In this document: one piece after another, positions 57,737 to 64,000 of the stretch
How positions within the stretch are numbered: the stretch's first letter is position 1
Layout: every line of letters begins with the position of its first letter
Source: CAVVYV01 sp963818205
GTDB lineage: Bacteria; Actinomycetota; Thermoleophilia; Solirubrobacterales; 70-9
Direction of reading: 5' to 3'
Assembly: GCA_963818205.1 (NCBI GenBank)
Contig: CAWFRG010000001.1
Location: 296,009 to 360,008, forward strand
Length of the DNA: 64,000 nt
The notes under the pieces: model-generated
What the model was told of the DNA's origin: nothing
The model's database searches: none
The model's input: the letters and a program-made list of their open reading frames with translations, nothing else
Program-made: the position numbers and the translations under genes

Positions 57737-57777
57737 GTTCGGTACCACCGCTGGTACCCCGGGGCCCTGGCTTGGGA
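57737..57777. repeat. paired-GGTACC intergenic motif, copy 2
   Basis: Same layout as 53069-53128: GTTCGGTACCAC, then GCTGGTACC, with hexamers at 57741-57746 and 57753-57758 (again 12 bp apart), and GGCTTGGGA at 57769-57777. It lies 53 bp before the amine-oxidase start. Compared with copy 1, only two of the first 26 bases differ. Confidence 0.55.
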
Positions 57778-57814
57778 GGATCCCGATCGTGCAGCGGGAG
57801 CAAGGGAGAGATGA

Positions 57815-59023
57815 GTGAAGCGGGTCGTCGTCATCGGCGCCGGCTTCGCGGGCCTCGCCGCGGCCGACGCTCTGCGCGCCGCCGGAGCGGAGGTGACCGT
57901 GCTCGAGGCGCGAGACCGAGTGGGGGGCCGCGTCTGGTCGGTGCCGTTCGGGGAGGGAGCGGTGGTGGAGCGCGGCGCCGAGTTCATCCTGCCCGGTTAC
58001 GACTCGATGAACGCACTGGCTGCGCGCTTCGGGATCCCGCTGGTGCTCAAGGGGACACCCTATGGACGGCGCGTGTCGGTCGGCGAGGAGGCTGTGTCCC
58101 AGACTGCCCTCGAGGGCGCATTCGACCGCATCGCTCGGGGCCCGCCCGCGGACGCCGCAAGCGCCGCCGACGCGATCGCCACCCTGGGCTTGGAGCCGCG
58201 CCTCTCGGCGCTGATTCGGACCCGGGTCGCGATCTCGAATGGCCATCCCCCCGACGACCTCGCGGCCTCGGTGCTCGACGAGGGAGCGTCGACCTTCGGC
58301 GATTTCGACAACCACACGCTGGAGGGCGGCAACATGCGGCTCGCCGAGGCGCTCGCGGCCGAGCTCGGCGCAGCCGTGCGCCTCTCCTCCCCCGTGCGGC
58401 GGGTGCGCTGGTCGCAGGGCGCCGTGAACGTCGCCACCGAGCACGCCGGGATCGAGGCGGACGCGGTCGTGATCGCGATCCCAACCGCGCCGCTGGCCGA
58501 GATCGAGTTCGATCCTCCGCTCGAGGGCGCGACCGCCGAAGCACTGCGCGCGGTCACCTACGGCCAGAACTCGAAGCTCTTCCTGCGCCTGCGCTCGCCT
58601 GCGCCGCCAAGCGCGATCATGTCCGTGGGCGGACACTTCTGGTCTTATACGCAGCTGGGCGCGGATGGTGAGCCCGCTCCCTTCCTGGTCGGCTACACGG
58701 GCACGATGTCCGCGATCGATGCCCTCGGTGGCGCAGACGGGGTCGAGCGCTGGGTCGCGGCCGTGGTCGCGCTTCGCGAGGACCTGGACCTCGATCCGGA
58801 ACCCGGCAGCGCCATGCTTTCGAGTTGGCACGACGACCCCTGGGTGCGGGGCTCCTACTCCGCGCGCAGCCTCTCATCGCCGCTTCGCGACGACGACCTC
58901 GTGAAGCCGATCGGCCCGCTGTTCTTCGCCGGCGAGCACACGGCCGGTGAGTGGCACGGGCTGATGGAGGGGGCGCTTCGGAGCGGACGGCGCGCGGCCG
59001 AACAAGTCCTCTCGTCCGCCTAG
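57815..59023 (+). CDS. flavin-containing amine oxidase
   Basis: 402 residues, start GTG 57815 after GGGAG. FAD motif VVVIGAGFAGLAAADALRAA (about 4-23), the ribityl loop LEARDRVGGRVWSVPFGEGA, and the C-terminal FAD motif PLFFAGEHTAGEWHGLMEGA followed by LRSGRRAAEQV. This is the monoamine-oxidase/polyamine-oxidase fold. The substrate is an amine in the broad sense; the Puu-like genes at 11-18 kb make polyamines a candidate, but the two loci are far apart. Intact and alone. Confidence 0.88.
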   Translation: MKRVVVIGAGFAGLAAADALRAAGAEVTVLEARDRVGGRVWSVPFGEGAVVERGAEFILPGYDSMNALAARFGIPLVLKGTPYGRRVSVGEEAVSQTALEGAFDRIARGPPADAASAADAIATLGLEPRLSALIRTRVAISNGHPPDDLAASVLDEGASTFGDFDNHTLEGGNMRLAEALAAELGAAVRLSSPVRRVRWSQGAVNVATEHAGIEADAVVIAIPTAPLAEIEFDPPLEGATAEALRAVTYGQNSKLFLRLRSPAPPSAIMSVGGHFWSYTQLGADGEPAPFLVGYTGTMSAIDALGGADGVERWVAAVVALREDLDLDPEPGSAMLSSWHDDPWVRGSYSARSLSSPLRDDDLVKPIGPLFFAGEHTAGEWHGLMEGALRSGRRAAEQVLSSA

Positions 59024-59067
59024 AACCGGCGGCGTCCTCCCCGCGCAAGGCCTTTCGTCAACAAACA

Positions 59068-59096
59068 CCAAGGGCCCTCGTTATGAGGGCCCTTGG
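59068..59096. terminator. 12-bp perfect hairpin between convergent genes
   Basis: CCAAGGGCCCTC (59068-59079) is fully complementary to GAGGGCCCTTGG (59085-59096) with the loop GTTAT. It separates the amine oxidase from the convergent VOC gene. Strong candidate for a bidirectional terminator. Confidence 0.85.
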
Positions 59097-59265
59097 CTAG
59101 TAGCGGGGGCCCGATCCGTTTCTCGCTACCACCGTCTCAGGATTCGCGAGATTAGTGCGCATCCAGCCTGAGAGTCCGCTCCTGCATTCACGCGAAGGCG
59201 GTCACGACCAAGAGGTGATACCGGCGCCTCCTCCAAACGGAAAAGAGGGGGTCGATCCCGCGGCG

Positions 59266-59661
59266 TCAGCTCGCTGCTCTCTGAGCGGCAATCTGGACCA
59301 GGTTGCCGCACGTGTCATCCAGAACGGCGGTAGTCACCGGGCCCATGGCCGTCGGCTCCTGAGTGAAGCGAACGCCGAGCCCACGCAGCCGTTCGTACTC
59401 ACGCCCGACGTCCTCTACTGCGAAGGACGTGAAAGGGATGCCGTCCTCGACGAGCGCGGCTTTGAATGGCTTGGCCGCCGGGTGCTCATCGGGCTCGAGA
59501 ACCAGCTCAACGCCGTTGGGATCGTCCGCGGAGACGACGGTCAGCCAGCGGTGCTCACCGAGCGGCATGTCGGTCTTCTTCTGGAAGCCGAGGACGTTGG
59601 TGTAGAAGTCGAGCGCCTTGGCTTGGTCGTCGACCAAGACGCTGGTCAAGGTGATCTTCAT
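59266..59661 (-). CDS. VOC family protein paired with an ArsR regulator
   Basis: 131 residues. TLTSVLVDDQAKALDFYTNV, LGEHRWLTVVSADDPNGVEL and the C-terminal VTTAVLDDTCGNLVQIAAQR form the two VOC modules; one metal-like Glu is in GVELVLEPDE. Small VOC proteins linked to ArsR genes often serve in resistance or sensing; no substrate can be read. ATG overlaps the ArsR stop by four bases, so the two are one unit. Confidence 0.85.
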   Translation of the reverse strand: MKITLTSVLVDDQAKALDFYTNVLGFQKKTDMPLGEHRWLTVVSADDPNGVELVLEPDEHPAAKPFKAALVEDGIPFTSFAVEDVGREYERLRGLGVRFTQEPTAMGPVTTAVLDDTCGNLVQIAAQRAAS

Positions 59662-59954
59662 GAGTCCTCCTTTTGCCGGTGTACCCAGCGCTCAGCGAGC
59701 CGCTCGAGCGGTCGCGGGTTGAAGTGATGGAACCTGTATCGGCCCTCGCGCCGCGTTTCGACCAGCCCCGCGGCGACCAGGAGATCGATGTGCTGCGAGA
59801 CCGCCTGGCGTGAGGACGCGACATCGTGCTTGGCGGCGAGCCTCGAGCACAGCTCGAACAACGTCTGGTCGTTTCGGTCGGTCAACTCGTCGAGGATCGC
59901 GCGACGTGTCGGGTCAGCGAGGGCTTTGAAGACGTCCCCCACGGGGCAGAACAA
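59658..59954 (-). CDS. ArsR/SmtB-family helix-turn-helix regulator
   Basis: 98 residues. VFKALADPTRRAILDELTDR leads into the winged helix with recognition helix SRQAVSQHIDLLVAAGLVET and the wing RREGRYRFHHFNPRPLERLA. No metal-binding Cys pair (the only Cys are in FCP at the start and LCS), so metal control is doubtful. Start TTG 59954 or GTG 59942; the latter matches the usual N-terminus (GDVFKAL). It probably represses its own operon through the palindrome just upstream. Confidence 0.85.
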   Translation of the reverse strand: MFCPVGDVFKALADPTRRAILDELTDRNDQTLFELCSRLAAKHDVASSRQAVSQHIDLLVAAGLVETRREGRYRFHHFNPRPLERLAERWVHRQKEDS

Positions 59955-59955
59955 T

Positions 59956-59975
59956 AGGCAAGTATTTACTTGCCT
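59956..59975. promoter_or_regulatory. perfect palindrome, ArsR operator candidate
   Basis: AGGCAAGTA (59956-59964), TT, TACTTGCCT (59967-59975): two perfectly inverted 9-bp arms directly before the ArsR start codon, the classic position for ArsR autoregulation. Confidence 0.85.
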
Positions 59976-60074
59976 GTCAAGCGCCGATCGTTGCGAGACC
60001 GCCGTTCCATTCCGTAGATGCAGCGGAAGATGTCGATCCGCCGCGTGCTCCTTCGCGCGAATGCAGCCGAAGAC

Positions 60075-60358
60075 GGACTCGGCCGCGCTAAGCAGGGGCG
60101 CCCTCTCGAAGGCCGGCTCCAGGACCCTGCGCCTGGGCGGCGGTGGAGGCCGCCAACCAGGCCTGGCGCCCCTCGAACCCCTGGCACGCCCACTACCTGC
60201 GGGTCTCGGCTCGCCACGGCAAGAACCCCGCGAAGTCGGCGGTCGCCCGGAAGCTCCTGATCGCCGCCTGGCACATGCTGAGCCGCGGCGAGCCCTTCAA
60301 GCCTCACCGCCCCGAGGCGGCGAGAACACTGCCCCGGCGAGCTCCCGCTGCTTTCTGA
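60075..60358 (+). mobile_element. 3' remnant of an IS110-family transposase
   Basis: Plus-strand readings in two frames, SRGALSKAGSRTLRLG and then VEAANQAWRPSNPWHAHYLR and AVARKLLIAAWHMLSRGEPF, match the C-terminal Transposase_20 part of IS110/IS116 transposases (the Ser-Lys-Ala-Gly-Ser-Arg motif and the ARKLL..AWHML helix). The DEDD RuvC-like N-terminal half is missing, and one frame change lies near 60140. No terminal repeats were recognised, as expected for IS110. Dead remnant. Confidence 0.65.
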
Positions 60359-60557
60359 CCGCTTGACGGTCCCGCATGGAATTGAGCGGCCGAGGCAGCT
60401 CCCAGGAACGATCTGCGCCCAGAGCGCCGAAAGAGAAATGAGCACACCTCATCCACCAGCTGGGAGCGACCGGACGACCACACCGATCAGGACGGGACGA
60501 TCGCCCCCTTGACAGGCGGGTCGTCTTCAAAGAGAAAGGAGGGCTTTGGGCTAGGCG

Positions 60558-61464
60558 CTACTGGATCTGCTTGTCCTTGCCGGGACCGCCCTTGAGCGTG
60601 TCCGTGCCCTGGCCGCCCTTCAGGGTGTCCTTGCCTGCCTCGCCGAAGAGCCTGTCGTTGCCCTTGCCGCCGTTCAGGGTGTCCTTGCCCGAGCCGCCGC
60701 AGATCGTGTCGTTTCCGGCGAGGCCGGAGAGCTTGTCGTTCCCACCCAGGCCGACCATCACGTCCTTGCCGGAGGTTCCTTTGAGCACGTCGTTGCCGTT
60801 CGTGCCGACGATGGTCGCGGGGTTGCCCTTGCAGGTGGGGCAGGGTCCCTGGGTGGTGGCATTGGTCGGGCACTGGTCCTGGGTCTCATCGCCGAAGCCG
60901 TCGCGGTCGGAATCCGGCTCGACGTTCGCCGCGATGAGGATCCGGGAACCGGACAACACACGGTGGTCGTCTGCGTCGAGCCTTTCGTGGGTTCGGTTGC
61001 GCTGCGGAAAGACCTGACCTGGTCCCCTACCGGCCGGCCTGGCCCTCCCAGCAGGCAGGGCTGCGGGTGCGAGCATCCCGAGAACGTCGCCGACCTGCAC
61101 CGGGAGGCGAGCCGCGAACGTTCTCACGACGCCCGCCGCGAAGATCTCCGGCCCGGTCGAATCCACGTAGATGAACTGATTGGGGGCGGCCGTTGGTCGC
61201 CAGACGAACAGCCTTCCCGTTCCTGGATCCTCGAGCCCGCCATAGCCCTCGAAAGCTCCAGCTCGTGATCACCCCGTAAGGGCCCGAGGGGACGGCATAA
61301 CTCGGGGGCCCGTCGGTGGCCGACTGAATCAGGTAGAACTGACCGCCGCAGTCCAGGTTCGGATCTCCGGTCTGCCCGAGGCTCACAGCAGCCCCGGCGG
61401 CCGATGGAGCGGCCAGTGTCGCGAACACCGCGCCAGCCGTGACCGCGACAATCAGGCGAGTCAG
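60558..61464 (-). CDS. secreted RTX-type calcium-binding protein with TSP3-like motif (at least three frame breaks)
   Basis: About 300 residues. Signal peptide VAVTAGAVFATLAAPSAAGA; the start is probably near 61464 (a CTG in the present sequence, after GGAGGGG, so perhaps ATG with an error). A beta-sandwich-like domain follows (DPNLDCGGQFYLIQS, GYGGLEDPGTGRLFVWRP). Then EPDSDRDGFGDETQDQCPT, a thrombospondin type 3-like Asp-rich calcium motif, and about seven GGxGxDxL nonapeptides (NGNDVLKGTSGKDVMVGLGG, NDTICGGSGKDTLNGGKGND) ending GPGKDKQIQ. Frame changes fall near 61255, 61055 and 60965. Calcium-dependent folding outside the cell is expected. Confidence 0.72.
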
Positions 61465-61603
61465 CGGACTGCCCCTCCCATCCCCGAAAACCTACACGAA
61501 CTCGAATTTCGAAATGGGCGCGCTGGGCTCGAACCAACTGACCGCCAACTTGGCGATCGGCTCAGGCAGTTTGCTGCTTTGCGTGCGCAGGGATCCCCTC
61601 GGA

Positions 61604-63767
61604 CTACCGGGGCGAATCCGTGGCGACCTCGATGTCGCCGGAGCGCTCGACGTGGTGCCAGCGCAGCCGCAGCCCCTGCAGTGCGCTCGCCACGGACTGC
61701 AGCACGACCAGGTACATGAGCTGGCGATAGACGAAGGTCTGCAGCGGCATGCGTCCAGAGCACCCGGGGGCGCTCGCGGTCGAGGTGAAAGGCGTAGGCG
61801 CCCTGCGCCAGCATCAGCAAGTTGAAGCCGAGCCAGTAGCCGACCACCAGGACGGGATCGAGGAAGAGGATCCCGTAGAGCGCGAAGACGTCGATGAGCG
61901 GCGCGAGCAGCGGCAGGGCGATCTGGAAGAGGACGAGGTAAGGAAGGCCGATCCTCCCTATCGGTCCCTCCGATCGGCGCAGGAAGGCCCGTCGATGCTT
62001 CCAGACCGACTGCATCGTGCCAAACGACCAGCGGTAGCGCTGGCGCCACAGCCCGCTCCAGCTGCCCGGCGTCTCGGTGAACGCCCGGGCGTCCTCGGCA
62101 TAGACCACCTTCCAACCGCGGCGGCCGAGCGCGATGGTCACGTCGGTGTCCTCAGCGAGCGTGTCGCTCGAGAAGCCACCGACCTCGCGCAGGGCGTTGC
62201 GTCGAAAGGCGCCGATGGCGCCCGGAACCGTCGGCATGCAGCCGAGCACGTCATAGAGCCGTCGGTCCAGGTTGAAGCCGGTCACGTAGTCGATGTGCTG
62301 CCAGAGGCCGAGCAGGCTGTTCCGGTTACCGACCTTGGTATTCCCGGCGACCGCACCGACGCCCGGATCGCCGAACGGGCGCACCAGGGTGGTGAGCGTG
62401 TGGGGTTCGAAGACGGTGTCGGCATCGACTGCCGCGATCAGCTCGTGCCTGGCGGCGGCGAGACCGGTGTTGAGCGCCGCAGCTTTGCCGCGGTTCGCCT
62501 CCCGGATAACGCGGACCCGGGAGAGGCCGAGACCGTCGACGAGCTCGCCGGTGCCGTCGGTAGAACCATCGTCGACGACCACCACCTCGAACTCCGGGTA
62601 GTCGGAGGCGGCAAGCGAGCGGACCGCCTGCTCGATCCCGGTCGCCTCGTTGTAGGCCGGGACCACGACAGACACCGGCGGCTGGAAATCCTCGGATGGC
62701 GGCTGTTTGCGCCTTCTCGCCAGGTGTATGCGGCCCAGGCTGACCACGGCGATTGACCGCATGATCGCGAGGACCGCAATCGGGATCAGGAGCGCGGCGA
62801 TCACCTCGGTGAGCAGGTGGGCGGCTGTCAGCGAGGCGATCAGCATCTTTCCGCGGATGTGCTGGCCGCTGGACGCGGGCGGATCCGCCTGGCTCGGTCC
62901 GGCGCCGAGCAGCTCGTTCAGGCCCACGAACTTGAATCCCCGCGCGCGCAGTTCGGGCACCAGACGCTCCAGGGCCGCCACGGTCTCCGAGCGGTCGCCT
63001 CCCCCGTCGTGCATCAGGATCACTCCGCCGTGCTTGCTCCGCGGGGTCGCGTTGCGGACGATCTCGGCGACGCCGGGGCGCCGCCAATCCTCCGAGTCGT
63101 AGTTCGCGAGCGCGATCACGTAGCCCTGTTGCGCGATGTCCGCATAGCTCCGTTCCTGCTGCGGATCGACCTCGTCCGGGATGGCGGAGTACGGAGGTCT
63201 GACGAGGCGCGGCCGAACCCCCGCGGCGCCCGAGATCGCGCTCTGGGTCATCGAGACCTGGAGATCCCTGAGTATTCCGGCCGAGGCGAGATCGGCATGG
63301 CTGAAGGTGTGGTTGCCGATCTCGAAGCCATCCCGGTGGAGGTCGGCGATCACACCCGGGTTCTCGACGACGTGCTCCCCGACGGCGAAGAAGGTCGCCG
63401 GCACGCCCAGCCGCCTGAGCGTGTCTGCGATCTTCGGGGTCCAGTCGGGGTCGGGCCCGTCGTCGAAGGTGAGGGCGACGCGCTTTCCGATCCGCTCCTG
63501 GCGTGGGACCAGCCTGCCGTTGGGGCCGGCGACCCACAGGGCCGCGTTCGATTCCAGCGCCCTGACCCGGTTCGCGGTCGTGGGCGGCGGCGTTCCGCTC
63601 GCGCCGGTGCTGTGCACCGTGAGGCCCTCCGCGAGCAGCAGCGCGACCAGCGTGCCGACGAACAGGCAGAGCATGAGCCAGTGGGCAGGCGGCCGCTCGA
63701 TTTTGCGCGCGAGTCGGCGCCCGCGTTCGCTTCGCGGTCGGCGGAGTCGGGCACGCTGGACTGTCAT
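61604..63767 (-). CDS. polysaccharide deacetylase-GT2 glycosyltransferase fusion (frame break near the end)
   Basis: About 720 residues in one polypeptide. Signal/anchor WLMLCLFVGTLVALLLAEG. NodB deacetylase: RVALTFDDGPDPDWTPKIAD (catalytic Asp-Asp), EIGNHTFSHADLASAG (His-x4-His) and RLVRPPYSAIPDEV. After a membrane helix pair (LLTEVIAALLIPIAVLAIMR) comes a processive GT2: PVSVVVPAYNEATGIEQAVR, VVVVDDGSTDGTGELVDGLG, AVDADTVFEP (D-x-D), LAEDTDVTI and the QRYRWSFGTMQSVW product motif, then four helices. One base is missing near 61755, after which LQTFVYRQLMYLVVLQ and a TAG at 61606 end the gene. A combined synthase-deacetylase for a PNAG- or chitooligosaccharide-like polymer is likely. Confidence 0.87.
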
Positions 63768-63777
63768 GCGGGCCCCG

Positions 63778-64000
63778 CTAGGGCAGCTGGCCGGGCACTT
63801 CGCTGCCGCTGGGCAGGGTCCCAGGTGAGTCGGTCGGCACCCCGGTCGTCGTGGTCGTGTCGTGGCTCGTCGAGGGCGGCGTGCTCGAGGTGCTCGGCGA
63901 TTGAACGGGCTGTGGCGCGGTGGCCTTCGGATTTGAGCCTTGCGAATGGGTCGTGCCACTGCCGCTGCCACTGCCGGTGCCACTGGCGGTGCCGCTGCCG
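63778..64000 (-). CDS. Gly/Ser/Thr-rich C-terminus of a gene continuing beyond the window
   Basis: Minus strand from the window edge reads a low-complexity tail (repeats of GSGTASGTGSGSG, then TSHDTTTTGVPTDSPGT) and stops with TAG at 63780-63778, 10 bp before the deacetylase-GT2 start. The tail is typical of wall-exposed or linker regions. The rest of the protein is outside the window, so its function is unknown. Confidence 0.6.
   Translation of the reverse strand, partial: GSGTASGTGSGSGSGTTHSQGSNPKATAPQPVQSPSTSSTPPSTSHDTTTTTGVPTDSPGTLPSGSEVPGQLP

Noticed and set aside
59096..59135. tRNA-like 3' end (CCCCCGCTAC) after the amine-oxidase terminator
   Set aside because: The minus-strand acceptor-like segment has no T-arm or anticodon arm behind it; probably chance.

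Overview
This window looks like a chromosomal segment of a high-GC actinobacterium, most plausibly Thermoleophilia/Solirubrobacterales from soil. The grounds are very GC-rich codon use, many GTG/TTG starts, gene families that recur in that order (DUF294-type CBS nucleotidyltransferases, RsbW/STAS partner switching, TreT-like GT4, deacetylase-GT2 fusions, secreted proteins with Lys-rich tails) and no phage or plasmid backbone. The taxonomy is inference. No rRNA, tRNA or CRISPR array was recognised.

A dominant property is that roughly half of the genes are interrupted by one to five single-base frame changes, although protein conservation continues on both sides of each break. Apparent one-base insertions outnumber deletions and many sit beside short G or C runs. 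I read this mainly as uncorrected sequencing/assembly error, so such genes are annotated as one CDS each with the break positions given. Genuinely truncated remnants (sulfotransferase stub, STAS fragment, headless ABM and VOC genes, IS110 tail) are marked as pseudogenes or mobile-element remains.

Layout. 0-5 kb: a STAS anti-sigma antagonist, an unknown gene, a 34-residue membrane peptide, and a cNMP/CBS/nucleotidyltransferase gene coupled to a DnaQ-like exonuclease. 4.7-12.3 kb: amino-acid permease, alpha/beta hydrolase, and a minus-strand glycerol operon (FAD glycerol-3-phosphate dehydrogenase with a BFD-type iron-sulfur tail, pyridine-nucleotide oxidoreductase, FGGY kinase). 11.6-19.9 kb: nitrogen and polyamine-type metabolism resembling the gamma-glutamylation (Puu) route (PuuD-like hydrolase, glutamine-synthetase-like ligase, aldehyde dehydrogenase, SDR, second GATase, RidA and threonine deaminase), with a TreT-like GT4 among them. 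20-27 kb: MBL-double rhodanese, NlpC/P60 hydrolase, alpha/beta hydrolase, RsbW-like kinase, a two-TM small protein, and a PII-ammonium transporter pair. In that pair the transporter has Glu in place of the first twin His and PII lacks Tyr51.

27-36.6 kb is an export-oriented hydrolase locus: penicillin-acylase-type N-acyl hydrolase and an exonuclease/phosphatase-fold enzyme (coupled, minus), then secreted esterase-like hydrolase and GH1 beta-glucosidase carrying an EF-hand loop (coupled, plus), an alkylsulfatase-like MBL enzyme and a beta-helix protein. Together they could dismantle a sulfated or glycosylated amide lipid; that is a hypothesis. 36.8-50.6 kb: methyltransferase, ACT protein, two PhoD-like phosphatases, secreted proteins, TrpB2, bestrophin-like membrane protein, and small DUF899/VOC/ABM/DUF1801 genes. 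50.6-53 kb: a TetR repressor facing a DrrAB-type exporter across two palindromes. 53-59 kb: a secreted copper protein that combines a PHM-like two-copper core with a cupredoxin, a Lys-tailed secreted protein, the intact paralogue of the first nucleotidyltransferase gene, and a flavin amine oxidase. Two of these genes are preceded by the same paired-GGTACC intergenic motif. 59-64 kb: VOC/ArsR pair with a perfect operator, an IS110 remnant, an RTX-type calcium-binding secreted protein, a deacetylase-GT2 polysaccharide synthase fusion, and the Gly/Ser/Thr-rich end of a gene that leaves the window.
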